A stretch of 64,000 nt of DNA from Pseudooceanicola nanhaiensis DSM 18065 (lineage in GTDB: Bacteria; Pseudomonadota; Alphaproteobacteria; Rhodobacterales; Rhodobacteraceae): contig NZ_JHZF01000011.1 of the NCBI RefSeq assembly GCF_000688295.1, forward strand, positions 1,086,288-1,150,287, given 5' to 3'. The translations under genes were made by a program, and so were the position numbers. Shown here piece after piece: positions 33,462-42,600 of this stretch. Within the stretch, counting starts at the first letter, position 1. The number at the start of each line of letters is the position of its first letter. The notes below the pieces were generated by a model that saw nothing but the letters and a program-made list of their open reading frames with translations, was not told the DNA's origin and made no database searches.

Positions 33462-35816
33462 TCAGTTGGGCATCAGGTCCGGCACGATGGTCACGATGGA
33501 GGGCACGAACCACAGGAGCGCGAGGCCGAGGACCTGGATCAGCACGAAAGGAATGATCCCGCGGTAGATGTGCCCCGTCGTCACCGAGGGCGGCGCGACC
33601 CCGCGCAGATAGAAGAGCGCGAAGCCGAAGGGCGGCGTCAGGAACGAGGTCTGCAGGTTCACCGCGATCATGATCGTCACCCATTTCGGATCGAAGGTGC
33701 CGCCGTAGATGACCGGCCCGACGATCGGGATCACGATATAGATGATCTCGAGGAAATCGAGCACGAAGCCCAGGATGAAGAGCACCAGCATCACGATCAG
33801 GAAGACCTGGAACTCGCTGTCGAAGCTGCGCAGGAACTCCTGGATGTAATGCTCGCCCCCGAAGGAGATCACCACGAGGTTCAAGAGCTGCGATCCGATC
33901 AGGATGGTGAAGACCATCGAGGTGACCTTGGCCGTCTCCCGCACGATCGGCGTCAGCACGCCCACCCTGTAGAGCGCCCAGCCCGCCGCAACGAGCCCGA
34001 AGGCCGCGAAGAGGAAGGCGCCATAGGCCACGAAGAAGGCGATCCACGTCTGGAAGCCCACATTCTCCTGCGTGATCCTGAGGTCGAAATTCGCCCCCAC
34101 GAGGATCATCACCACGACCGCGAGCGTCGCGTTGATGATGATCCAGCCGGAATGCCCCCGCTCGCGCAGCTTGCGATAGCCGGCCAGCATGATCGCCCCC
34201 GCCGCACCGAGCGCGGCGGCCGGCGTCGGGTTGGTGATCCCGCCGAGGATCGAGCCCAGCACCGCCACGATCAGCATCAGCGGCGGGAAGACCACGCGGA
34301 TCAGCTCGTTCTCGGCCAGCCGCGCGGCGGCATGGCGCGAGGCCCAGAGCGCCACCAGCAGCGGCAGGGCGATGACCAGCAGCGTGACCAGCGGCGTGGT
34401 GGTCGGATGGATGAAGAACACGTCCGCCATCAGCATGGTCACGGCGCCGGCGGCCCCGATGATGAGGGGCTCGGCCCCGGCCGAGGGTTTCACCCCGCGC
34501 GCGATCGCGAAGAGCAGCAGCAGGAGCACGCCCATGGTGGCGATGCCCGATCCGATCGGCGCGGCCGCGGCGATCTTCAGGCCGCGCAGCTCCTCGATCT
34601 CTTCGGGCGAGAGCCGCACGCTGTCCTGCCCGCCGCCCGACTCCGCGATGGCCTCGGTCTGGCGGACGGCAAGGTCCCACATCGGCTGGCCGTGCAGCGC
34701 GATCATCGCCTCCCGGCACTCGGGGCTGACGTTCGTGCGCAGGATCGCCCCCTCGCTCGCCTCCGAGAAGGCATCGACGCCGGTGTCCTGCGATCCGATC
34801 AGCCCGGTCTCGACCATCGCGAAGGTGCCCGCCAGGATCAGCGCCGGCACGGCGAGGAACCAGGTCAGCCCCGTGCCGCGGGTGATCGTCTCCCTGCTGT
34901 CGCGCTCGACGTGGACAGAGGGCGCCTTGGACGGGCGGAAGAGCGCGAAGCCGAAGGCGTAGGCCGCGTAGAGGAAGGCCAAGAGGATCCCCGGCAGCAT
35001 CGCCGCCTGAAAGAGCGTGCCGACCGAGACCACCGCCGGCCGGCCGAGCAGCGTCAGCGCGTCGGAGCAGCCGACCGCCTGCGCACGGCTCTCCTGCGCG
35101 GCCGAATAGAGATCGCCCGCCAGCGTGCCCAGCAGGACGATGACGATCGAGGGCGGGATGATCTGCCCCAGGGTCCCGCTCGCCGCGATCACCCCGGTGG
35201 AGAGCTCGGGCGAATAGCCGTTCCTGAGCATCGTGGGCAGCGACAGCAGGCCCATGGTCACCACGGTCGCGCCGACGATGCCGGTCGAGGCGGCAAGGAA
35301 GGCGCCCACCACGACGACCGAGACGGCCAGGCCGCCGGGCAGCGGACCGAAGATCCGCGCCATGGTGGTCAAGAGGTCGTTGGCGATCTTGGAGCGCTCG
35401 AGCGTGATGCCCATCATCACGAACATCAGCACCGCCAGCAGCGTCTCGATCGACTGGCCCGCGAAGACACGTTCGTTCATCCGGTTCACGATGAACGACA
35501 GGTTCCGGTCGACGGCGACCTCCCAGCCCCGGTCGAAGAGCGGCACGGCGACGGTCGGCAGATCCGGGTATCGGAAGGTCGATATCGTGTCGGGCTTCAC
35601 CCCCGTGGCCAGCAGGTCCCGGAAGGCCTGTGTCGAGGTGTCGATCACGTTGTGTACGAGGATGCCCTGGGCATCGAGATAGGCGATGATCGCGAAGGCG
35701 AAGATCCCGGCGCCCGAGATCGCGAAGGCGACCGGGAAGCCCGAGAGGATCCCCGCGAAGAGACACAGGAAGACGATGATCAGCCCGATCTCGACGCCAT
35801 CAAGTCCGAATAGCAT
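33462..35816 (-). CDS. dctM: TRAP transporter large permease (DctM) with expanded central region
   Basis: DctM is the substrate-translocating membrane subunit of TRAP transporters. The 784 residues are far longer than the usual 430: the N-terminal third (FLCLFAGILSGFPVAFAISG, SVVVVGAFLAASTGIVGATV) and C-terminal third (FGGEHYIQEFLRS, PIVGPVIYGGTFDPKW) are normal DctM, while a central block of about 300 residues adds extra helices and a soluble stretch. Such long forms are known in the mannitol/chloroaromatic-type TRAP group. It lies 14 bp after dctQ. The substrate is unknown. Confidence 0.9.
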   Translation of the reverse strand: MLFGLDGVEIGLIIVFLCLFAGILSGFPVAFAISGAGIFAFAIIAYLDAQGILVHNVIDTSTQAFRDLLATGVKPDTISTFRYPDLPTVAVPLFDRGWEVAVDRNLSFIVNRMNERVFAGQSIETLLAVLMFVMMGITLERSKIANDLLTTMARIFGPLPGGLAVSVVVVGAFLAASTGIVGATVVTMGLLSLPTMLRNGYSPELSTGVIAASGTLGQIIPPSIVIVLLGTLAGDLYSAAQESRAQAVGCSDALTLLGRPAVVSVGTLFQAAMLPGILLAFLYAAYAFGFALFRPSKAPSVHVERDSRETITRGTGLTWFLAVPALILAGTFAMVETGLIGSQDTGVDAFSEASEGAILRTNVSPECREAMIALHGQPMWDLAVRQTEAIAESGGGQDSVRLSPEEIEELRGLKIAAAAPIGSGIATMGVLLLLLFAIARGVKPSAGAEPLIIGAAGAVTMLMADVFFIHPTTTPLVTLLVIALPLLVALWASRHAAARLAENELIRVVFPPLMLIVAVLGSILGGITNPTPAAALGAAGAIMLAGYRKLRERGHSGWIIINATLAVVVMILVGANFDLRITQENVGFQTWIAFFVAYGAFLFAAFGLVAAGWALYRVGVLTPIVRETAKVTSMVFTILIGSQLLNLVVISFGGEHYIQEFLRSFDSEFQVFLIVMLVLFILGFVLDFLEIIYIVIPIVGPVIYGGTFDPKWVTIMIAVNLQTSFLTPPFGFALFYLRGVAPPSVTTGHIYRGIIPFVLIQVLGLALLWFVPSIVTIVPDLMPN

Positions 35817-35830
35817 GACCCATTAACCCC

Positions 35831-36724
35831 TTAATGCGTGCCTTCGTAGGCTTCTTCGCCCTCGCCGAGGGAATCCCGGTCGAGGTATTTGTCCGCGGAG
35901 GCCTCGCCCTCGACGAATTCGAGATAGGAGCGGTAGAAGAAGGCCACGGCCTGCAGCAGCACCATGGCCACGAAGCAGAGCATCAGTATCTTGAACAGGA
36001 AGTAGCCGTTGAACCCGTCGGGGCTGAACCCGATGGTTTCCACGTTCCACTTCACGATGGAGGATTTGCGCAGCATCAGCTCCAGCTGATCCGAGGCCGA
36101 GACCTTGGGGGTGATCAGGTGCCGCCAGAGGAAGAACCAGGCGTACATCCATGTCAGCACCATCGGCGGGATCATCAGGAAGAGCGCGCCGAACATGTCG
36201 ACCGCGCGCTTGGCCCGGTGCCTGAGCGGCGCATAGATCAGGTCGACCCGCACGTGTCCGCCCTGCACGAAGGTGTAAGAGACGCAGAGCGCGATCACCA
36301 CGGCGTTCCAGAACTTCAGCCCCTCGGACCACCAGCCGACCGATTGCGTGATGCCCAGGCCAAGCGGCGCGATGGTGAATTCGCCCAGGCGGAAGATCGA
36401 CTGGAGGAAGACCACCAGCGTCTGCTGGGCGACCATGATCAGGCCCGCCCAGGCCGCGGTGCGCCCGACGGCGTTTGCAAAGCCCTCAAGCCCCCGCACG
36501 CAGGCCCACATGAAGGGCCGGAAGATCAGCCCGATCAGCGTGACGACCAGGAAGATGTCGAAGACGACGAAGAAGAATTCGACCGATGCGCCGTAATAGA
36601 CGAAGCGCATCAGGGCTTCCTTGTCGGACCAGTCGAGCCAGAGGCTCGGATGGGTCACGGCGAAGAAGAGATTGTAGAACCCCAGACCGATCTGCGTCAC
36701 GAGCCAGCTCAGAGCGTCGAGCAT
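35831..36724 (-). CDS. dctQ: TRAP transporter small permease (DctQ), long form
   Basis: The 297-residue membrane protein has several hydrophobic helices (FYYGASVEFFFVVFDIFLVV, AWAGLIMVAQQTLVVFLQSI, GALFLMIPPMVLTWMYAWFF). The middle section with WSEGLKFWNAVVIALCVSY and GHVRVDLIY is the conserved DctQ signature. It exceeds the usual 160-200 residues, mirroring the enlarged DctM. It is located between dctP and dctM in one unit read leftward. Confidence 0.9.
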   Translation of the reverse strand: MLDALSWLVTQIGLGFYNLFFAVTHPSLWLDWSDKEALMRFVYYGASVEFFFVVFDIFLVVTLIGLIFRPFMWACVRGLEGFANAVGRTAAWAGLIMVAQQTLVVFLQSIFRLGEFTIAPLGLGITQSVGWWSEGLKFWNAVVIALCVSYTFVQGGHVRVDLIYAPLRHRAKRAVDMFGALFLMIPPMVLTWMYAWFFLWRHLITPKVSASDQLELMLRKSSIVKWNVETIGFSPDGFNGYFLFKILMLCFVAMVLLQAVAFFYRSYLEFVEGEASADKYLDRDSLGEGEEAYEGTH

Positions 36725-36799
36725 TGCCTGTCCCCCCGTATAGGCGGACTGCGCACCGGCCGGTGCGCAGTCCTGTCGTTCAATGGACCCGCAGGGGGA

Positions 36800-37882
36800 T
36801 CAGCCGTTCACGCGGGAGCGCTGGCGCACGTAGGTCGCGTCGGAGACCGAGACCCAGCCCGCCGTGTTCGCCATCGAGGCTTCCATCGACTCGCGGGTTC
36901 TGGCGAAGATCTCGTCGTCCATGAAGCCGTCGAGCACCTTCTTGGAGGCTGCGCCGAAAGCGTCCCAGATGTCGTCCGAGAATTCCTCGACCTGGGTGCC
37001 GCCGTCGCGCAGGCGCTTCAGCGCCGGGCCGTTGTTGGCGATGAAGAGCGCGTAGTTGTGCTGGTGCGTCTCGGCCGCGGCATGGCGGATGATGGCCTGA
37101 TGCTCGCTCGAGAGCCCGTCGAAGACCGAGAGGTTCACGCCGACCGAGAGGGCCGCGCCCGGCTCGTGGAAGCCGGCGGGGTAGTAGTACTTGCAGACCT
37201 CCTGCAGGCCCAGCTTCTCGTCCGACCAGGGCCCGATCCATTCGGTCGCGTCCAGCGCGCCGGTGGACAGCGCCTGGTAGATCTCGCCGCCGGGGATGTT
37301 CTGGACCGAGGCGCCGAGTTCCGCCAGCGCCTGGCCGCCGAGGCCGGGCATGCGGAACTTGAGGCCCTTGAAATCGTCGGCCGATTTGACCGGGTTCCGG
37401 AACCAGCCGCCGCCCTGCGCCGCGGTCTGCCCGGCGATGAACGGCTTGATGCCGAAGACTTCGCCCAGCTCGTGGTGCAGGTCCATGCCGTCCTGGGCAT
37501 AGTACCAGACCATCATCTCGGGCGCCGTCATGCCGAAGGGCACGGCGGTGAAATAGGCCCATGCCGGGTGCTGCCCGACCCAGTAGTAATCCGCACCGTG
37601 GTAGATGTCGGCCTGCCCGGAGGTGACGGCGTCGAAGCTCTCCAGCGCTCCGACAAGCTCACCCGCGCCCTTGGCGTCGATGGTCAGCGTGCCGCCCGAC
37701 ATGTCGGCCACGTTGTTCACGAAGCGCTCGACCGAGTCCCAGACACCGGCCAGACCGCGCGGCCAGGTCGTGACCATGGTCAGCGTGGTGCCGCCCTGCG
37801 CGACGGCCGGAGCGGCCAGCGAGGTCGCCGCCGCCGCGCCGCCGCCGATTGCCGACGTCTTCAGAAAAGAACGACGATCCAT
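36800..37882 (-). CDS. dctP: TRAP transporter substrate-binding protein (DctP)
   Basis: The 360-residue periplasmic protein begins MDRRSFLKTSAIGGGAAAAT, a twin-Arg (R3-R4) Tat-type signal ending near AAPAVAQ. The mature part has the DctP pattern LTMVTTWPRGL, VTSGQADIYHGADYYW and GLKFRMPGLGGQALAELG. It belongs to the branch paired with large DctM proteins. GGGAGGA precedes the ATG. The GntR-type regulator just upstream on the same strand probably controls it. The ligand is not deducible. Confidence 0.92.
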   Translation of the reverse strand: MDRRSFLKTSAIGGGAAAATSLAAPAVAQGGTTLTMVTTWPRGLAGVWDSVERFVNNVADMSGGTLTIDAKGAGELVGALESFDAVTSGQADIYHGADYYWVGQHPAWAYFTAVPFGMTAPEMMVWYYAQDGMDLHHELGEVFGIKPFIAGQTAAQGGGWFRNPVKSADDFKGLKFRMPGLGGQALAELGASVQNIPGGEIYQALSTGALDATEWIGPWSDEKLGLQEVCKYYYPAGFHEPGAALSVGVNLSVFDGLSSEHQAIIRHAAAETHQHNYALFIANNGPALKRLRDGGTQVEEFSDDIWDAFGAASKKVLDGFMDDEIFARTRESMEASMANTAGWVSVSDATYVRQRSRVNG

Positions 37883-37906
37883 ATTATTTCCTCCCAGAAT
37901 GTTATT

Positions 37907-37934
37907 GCGCGGCGGCCGTTACCTGCCGCCGCGC
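37907..37934. promoter_or_regulatory. 10-bp inverted repeat in the dctP leader
   Basis: GCGCGGCGGC (37907-37916) and GCCGCCGCGC (37925-37934) enclose an 8-nt loop, 25 bp before the dctP ATG and just upstream of its ribosome site. It could be a leader hairpin or an operator. Confidence 0.45.
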
Positions 37935-38109
37935 GGATCGTTGCGAGTGCCTGGAAAGGTATCGGCTAATTCCGACTGGCGAAACAAATTTATTGCATAT
38001 GTAGGGCCCCGAGCGTGGAAATTTTCGGCACCGCGGCCGAAATTATGCTTTACGTTCCGATACTTCGTAGGGTTTCGTTACAATGCACACGCATAGGTAG
38101 AGGGCTTGA

Positions 38110-38847
38110 CTAGGGGCTGAGGAATCGGTTCAGCACCCGGGCCTCCTGGCCCTCCATCAGGCTCGCGGCGGTGGCCATGTGGTCCGCCATCACCTGCCGC
38201 GCCCGCTCCGCGTCGCCGCCGCGCAGCGCCTCGATCAGCTGCATCTGGTAGGCCCGGCCCCGGGCCCAGAGCTCCACGTTGGGCGGCTCGTAGAGCTTCC
38301 GGTAGATCGTCAGGTCCGACAGGATCTGGGCCATGAAGCCGATCAGGAAACCCAGGAGCTCGTTCTCGGCGAATTCCGACAGCAGCTGGTGGAACCGAAG
38401 CGAGGCGACATGCTGGGCGCGCTCCTCCTCGACCGACGCCGCCGGGTGATCGTAGGTCGCCACCACCGCGTCGAGCCGCGCCAGCTGCTCCGCATCGAGC
38501 CGGCCGGCCAGCGACGCGGCCAGTTCCGGCTCCAGCAGGCGGCGCAGCTGGTAGATGTCGTGCAGGGTCAGGTCGCGGAAGTAGAAGTAGTTCCCCAGAA
38601 GCGCCCGCGCCCGCTCCGCCGAGACCTCGTGCACGAAGGACCCGCCCCCCGGGCCGGTGCGGGTCCGCACCAGACCCTGCGCCTCGAGGATGCGCATCGC
38701 CTCGCGGATGGTGCCCTTGGCCATGCCGAAGCGCGCCATGAGCTCCGCCTCGCCCGGCAGACGGTCGCCCTTGCGCAGGCCCTCCGTTACGACGAAGTCC
38801 TTGATCGCCTCGGCCACGCGCTGCGGGCGCGACCGTCGCGGGGTCAT
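38110..38847 (-). CDS. GntR-family (FadR/FCD) transcriptional regulator
   Basis: The 245-residue protein has the N-terminal winged helix (KDFVVTEGLRKGDRLPGEAE, then FGMAKGTIREAMRILEAQG near residues 45-63) and an all-helical FCD ligand domain with HVASLRFHQLLSEFAENEL and the downstream HMATA segment. FCD regulators usually repress neighbouring transport genes and sense organic acids. It lies upstream of the TRAP genes on the same strand, separated by about 230 bp. Confidence 0.92.
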   Translation of the reverse strand: MTPRRSRPQRVAEAIKDFVVTEGLRKGDRLPGEAELMARFGMAKGTIREAMRILEAQGLVRTRTGPGGGSFVHEVSAERARALLGNYFYFRDLTLHDIYQLRRLLEPELAASLAGRLDAEQLARLDAVVATYDHPAASVEEERAQHVASLRFHQLLSEFAENELLGFLIGFMAQILSDLTIYRKLYEPPNVELWARGRAYQMQLIEALRGGDAERARQVMADHMATAASLMEGQEARVLNRFLSP

Positions 38848-38949
38848 GGCGGGCGTCTCGTCGGTCAGGGCAACCTCCTCCGGTAGGGCCCGGTCCGGGG
38901 CCGAAGGTATTTTTCATGATGAATAGGCGCCGTGCAAGCCGGAGCCATG

Positions 38950-38981
38950 AAAAAGGCCGGGACGCAACCGCGCCCCGGCCT
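38950..38981 (-). terminator. Terminator of the pyrimidine ABC/hydantoinase operon
   Basis: Read leftward, AGGCCGGGGCGCGGTTGCGTC forms a stem with its partner ending CCCGGCC, followed by TTTTT, starting 24 bp after the substrate-binding protein stop. One A/C mismatch interrupts the stem. Confidence 0.8.
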
Positions 38982-39004
38982 GAGATTCATTCGGGAAGCG
39001 ATTG

Positions 39005-39997
39005 TTATTTCAGCGCTTCGTCGGTGATGTCATGGGTCCAGGCGCCTTCCGGCTCCTTGGTGATCGCCGGGTTCTCGGCCGAGACGGCGCTGAGCAGGGT
39101 CTTCACGGTCTGCTCGTAATCCGCCGGGTCGAGCGTGCCGTCGGAGCCCTCGGTGAGCTTGGCCACCTCGCCCATCATGTATTCCTGGTGCTCCAGCGTC
39201 TGCGCGCCGGTCTCGTCGTTGTCGAGCACGATCTGCGCGGCTTCGGCCGGATTCTCCTCGGCGTATTTCCAGCCCTTCATCGAGGCGCGCACGAAGCGGA
39301 CCATCTTGTCCCTGAACTCCGGATCCTCGAGGTTCTCCTCGAGCACGTAGAGCCCGTCCTCGAGCATGCCGAAGCCCATCTCGAGGTAGTTGAATGTGAC
39401 CAGCTCGTCCTCGGTGATGCCCGCATCCAGAACCTGGCCGTATTCGTTGTAGGTCATCGTCGAGATGCAATCCGCCTGCCCCTGGATCAGGGGATCGGCG
39501 CTGAAGGCCTGCTTGATGACGCTGACGCCGTTCTCGTCCGCGCCGTCCGTCTCGATCCCGAGCGAGGCCATCCAGGCGTAGAACGGGTATTCGTTGCCGT
39601 AGAACCAGACGCCCATGATGTGGCCCGGGAAGTCCTCGGGCGTCTCGATGCCCGCCGACTTGAGGCAGTTGACCTGAAGCCCGCCGGTCTTGAAGGGCTG
39701 GGCGATGTTCACCAGCGGCACGCCGCGTTCGCGCGCGGCAAGGCCCGCGGCCATCCACGTCGTGATGACGTCGGCGCCACCGGCCGCGATCACCTGCTCG
39801 GGCGCGATATCGGGGCCGCCCGGCTTGATCGTGACGTCGAGGTTCTCTTCCTCGTAGAAGCCCTTGTCCTTGGCCACGTAATAGCCCGCGAACTGGGCCT
39901 GCGTGACCCATTTCAGCTGCAGCGTCACCTCGTCCTGCGCCTGCGCGGCGCCGGCGAGCGAGAGGGCCGCGACGGCCCCTGCGATCCATGTCTTCAT
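39005..39997 (-). CDS. ABC transporter substrate-binding protein (NMT1/ThiY-like), pyrimidine cluster
   Basis: This 330-residue periplasmic protein has a Sec signal (MKTWIAGAVAALSLAGAAQA) and the NMT1/THI5-like fold: VTLQLKWVTQAQFAGYYVAK, LDVTIKPGGPDIAPEQVI, and the YGNEYPFYAW segment. Related proteins bind hydroxymethylpyrimidine or riboflavin-type ring compounds. It is last in the operon with dihydropyrimidinase, so uptake of a pyrimidine or hydantoin is inferred. ATG 39997 (spaced 8 nt from GGAG) was preferred to ATG 40003. Confidence 0.9.
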   Translation of the reverse strand: MKTWIAGAVAALSLAGAAQAQDEVTLQLKWVTQAQFAGYYVAKDKGFYEEENLDVTIKPGGPDIAPEQVIAAGGADVITTWMAAGLAARERGVPLVNIAQPFKTGGLQVNCLKSAGIETPEDFPGHIMGVWFYGNEYPFYAWMASLGIETDGADENGVSVIKQAFSADPLIQGQADCISTMTYNEYGQVLDAGITEDELVTFNYLEMGFGMLEDGLYVLEENLEDPEFRDKMVRFVRASMKGWKYAEENPAEAAQIVLDNDETGAQTLEHQEYMMGEVAKLTEGSDGTLDPADYEQTVKTLLSAVSAENPAITKEPEGAWTHDITDEALK

Positions 39998-40025
39998 TCT
40001 CATTACTCCCTTGTTGGTCTTGTCG

Positions 40026-40871
40026 TTACCGCCTTTGCGACGGATGCCAGAACGTGAGCCGTCTTTCGATCAGGGCCACGACACCGTAGAAGGCGGACCC
40101 GGCCAGGGCGGCCACGACGATCTCGGCCCAGACCATGTCGAGCGCGAGCTGCCCCACGGATGTTGAGATGCGAAAGCCCATCCCGACAATGGGAGAGCCG
40201 AAGAATTCCGCCACGATCGCGCCGATCATCGCCAGCGTCGATGAAATTTTCAGCCCGTTGAAGATGAACGGCATCGCGGCCGGGAGGCGGAGCTTGAACA
40301 AGCCCTGCCAGTAACTTGCGGCATAGGTCTTCATCAGGTCCCGCTGCATCTGCGTCGTGTCCTGAAGCCCCGCCACGATGTTCACGAGCATCGGGAAGAA
40401 GACCATCAGGACGACCACCGCGGCCTTGGAATGCCAGTCGAACCCGTACCACATGACGAGGATCGGCGCGGTCCCCACGATGGGCAGCGCGGCGACGAAG
40501 GAGCCCACGGGCAGGAGCCCCCGGCGCAGGAAGTCCCAGCGGTCGACGAGGATCGCGGTCAGGAAGGCGGCGGTGCAGCCGATGGCATAGCCGCCGAGCG
40601 CGCCCTTCAGGAAGGTCTGCTTGAAATCGACCCAGAGCGTCGGGCCCGATCCCGCGACACGCTCCGCGATGACGCTGGGCGCGGGCAGGATGACGATGGG
40701 CAGCTCCAGCCCCCGCACGACGAGCTCCCACATGGCGAGCAGCGTCAGGCCGAAGAGCAGCGGCACCAGCAGCCTGACCGTGGAGGTCCCGGCGCTCTCG
40801 CCGTTGGCGAGGCGGACATTGACCGTCCACATGATCGCCCAGAGGGCCAGCGCGGCGATGATCAGGATCAT
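40026..40871 (-). CDS. ABC transporter permease (pyrimidine cluster)
   Basis: The 281-residue inner-membrane protein has about six helices and the BPD-transport EAA loop around ASYWQGLFKLRLPAAMPFIF, the contact site for the ATPase. WELVVRGLELPIVILPAPS near the N-terminus is typical of SsuC/ThiX-type permeases. It overlaps the preceding permease by 4 bp (ATGA), so the two are translationally coupled and probably form a heterodimer. Confidence 0.92.
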   Translation of the reverse strand: MILIIAALALWAIMWTVNVRLANGESAGTSTVRLLVPLLFGLTLLAMWELVVRGLELPIVILPAPSVIAERVAGSGPTLWVDFKQTFLKGALGGYAIGCTAAFLTAILVDRWDFLRRGLLPVGSFVAALPIVGTAPILVMWYGFDWHSKAAVVVLMVFFPMLVNIVAGLQDTTQMQRDLMKTYAASYWQGLFKLRLPAAMPFIFNGLKISSTLAMIGAIVAEFFGSPIVGMGFRISTSVGQLALDMVWAEIVVAALAGSAFYGVVALIERRLTFWHPSQRR

Positions 40872-41785
40872 GTCGCGAGCCCCATCCGTTTCAGCGTCGC
40901 CCGCTCGATCCCCGCGACGATCGCCACCAGCGCGGCCGCGAGGATGGCGGTTGCGAAGAGCGCCGACCAGATCTGCACGGTCTGGCCGTAATAGCTCCCC
41001 GTCAGCAGCCGCGCGCCGAGGCCGCGGCTCGCGCCCGTGGGCAGCTCGCCCACGATGGCGCCGACGAGCGAGGCGGCGATGCCCACCTTCAGCGAGGCGA
41101 AGAGATAGGGGGCCGAGGCCGGCAGGCGCAGTTTCCAGAAGGTCTCGGAACGGCTCGCGTTATAGGTCTTCAGCAGGTCGAACTGCATCGCGTCGGGGCT
41201 CCGCAGCCCCTTCACCATCCCCACGACCACCGGGAAGAACGACAGATACGCGCTGATGATCGCCTTCGGTATCAGCCCCTGCACGCCGATGGAGTTCAGC
41301 ACCACGATGATCATCGGCGCGATGGCGAGGATCGGGATCGTCTGGCTCGCGATGGCCCAGGGCATGACGCTCATGTCCATCGCCCGGGAATGCACGATCC
41401 CGATGGCGAGCAGGATGCCGAGGCCCGTGCCGATCGCAAAGCCCACGACAGTCGCCGAGAGCGTCACCCAGCCGTGGTAGACGAGGCTCTGCTTGCTCGC
41501 CGGGTGCTGCAGCGCGGTCGTCCGCCAGAGCTCCGCCACCACCTGGTGCGGCACCGGCAACCGCGGCTTGGCCTGTGTCCAGCTGTCGGTCCATTGCGCG
41601 GGGTTCCTGGCGGCAAGCGCGATGGCCCCCATGTTCCGCCGCTCGGCCCCGCTCTCGGGGGTCACCTCGGCGCCCGCGCGCTGCGCGCTGGTGACGGCGA
41701 AATGGATGTTCATCGGGATCGCCGCGAGATACCAGAAGGCGACGATGGCGGCGACGACGACGGCGACGGGGAGGATCGTCCTCAT
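40868..41785 (-). CDS. ABC transporter permease (pyrimidine cluster)
   Basis: The 305-residue permease is a paralogue of the neighbouring one. A hydrophobic N-terminal helix is followed by a periplasmic insert (about residues 35-95) and the permease core with EAA-type loop YNASRSETFWKLRLPASAPY. It carries KAIISAYLSFFPVVVGMVKG in the centre. The insert makes it longer than its partner. It lies 27 bp after the ATPase gene. Confidence 0.92.
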   Translation of the reverse strand: MRTILPVAVVVAAIVAFWYLAAIPMNIHFAVTSAQRAGAEVTPESGAERRNMGAIALAARNPAQWTDSWTQAKPRLPVPHQVVAELWRTTALQHPASKQSLVYHGWVTLSATVVGFAIGTGLGILLAIGIVHSRAMDMSVMPWAIASQTIPILAIAPMIIVVLNSIGVQGLIPKAIISAYLSFFPVVVGMVKGLRSPDAMQFDLLKTYNASRSETFWKLRLPASAPYLFASLKVGIAASLVGAIVGELPTGASRGLGARLLTGSYYGQTVQIWSALFATAILAAALVAIVAGIERATLKRMGLAT

Positions 41786-41812
41786 CGCATCCCCTCATGG
41801 CCTGTGGCGCGT

Positions 41813-42595
41813 TCAGTCATAGGCATGCCCCGCCCTGAGCCCGTCGCGCACCCTGTGAGCGATTTCAAGGAATTCCGGCGTGTCCCTGATGTCGAGCGGG
41901 CGCTCCTGCGGCAGCGTGCTCTCGATCACGTCGGTGATCCGGCCCGGCCGCGGGGACATCACGACGATCTTGGTCGAGAGATAGACCGCCTCGGGGATCG
42001 AATGGGTCACGAAGCCGATGGTCTTGCCGGTCCGGGCCCAGAGCTTGAGAAGCTCCTCGTTCAGATGGTCGCGCACGATCTCGTCCAGCGCGCCGAAGGG
42101 TTCGTCCATCAGGAGGATGTCCGCATCGAAGCTCAGCGCCCGCGCGATCGAGGCCCGCTGCTGCATCCCGCCCGAGAGCTGCCAGGGGTATTTGCCGCCA
42201 AACCCGGCCAGGTCAACGAGCTCCAGCACGCGGTTCACCCGCTCCTCCTGTTCGGCGCGGGAGAACCCCATGATCTCGAGCGGCAGCCTGATGTTCTTCG
42301 CGATGGTCCGCCACGGGTAGAGCCCCGCCGCCTGGAAGACATAGCCATAGGCCCGCGCCTTCCGCGCCTCCTCGGGGGACATGCCGTTGACGGTCAGCGA
42401 CCCGCCCGTGGGCTCCTCGAGCGCCGCCACGCAGCGCAGGAAGGTGGTCTTGCCGCAGCCCGAGGGGCCGATGAAGCTGACGAATTCGCCGGCGCCGATC
42501 TGAAGCGACACATCCTTCAGCGCCGCCACCGGCCCGTCCGCGGTCTCGAATGTCAGATCGAGGTTTTTCGACTCGATCACAGGCACTTGCGTCAC
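41813..42595 (-). CDS. ABC transporter ATP-binding protein (pyrimidine cluster)
   Basis: The protein of about 260 residues shows Walker A GPSGCGKTTFLR, Q-loop VFQAAGLYPW, signature LSGGMQQRASIARAL, Walker B ADILLMDEPFGALD and the switch His in FVTHSIPEAVYLS. It is of the NitT/TauT/SsuB class. I place the start at GTG 42595, 5 bp after the dihydropyrimidinase stop; a longer frame would run inside that gene. It powers the importer encoded downstream. Confidence 0.92.
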   Translation of the reverse strand: MTQVPVIESKNLDLTFETADGPVAALKDVSLQIGAGEFVSFIGPSGCGKTTFLRCVAALEEPTGGSLTVNGMSPEEARKARAYGYVFQAAGLYPWRTIAKNIRLPLEIMGFSRAEQEERVNRVLELVDLAGFGGKYPWQLSGGMQQRASIARALSFDADILLMDEPFGALDEIVRDHLNEELLKLWARTGKTIGFVTHSIPEAVYLSTKIVVMSPRPGRITDVIESTLPQERPLDIRDTPEFLEIAHRVRDGLRAGHAYD

Positions 42596-42600
42596 GAAGC

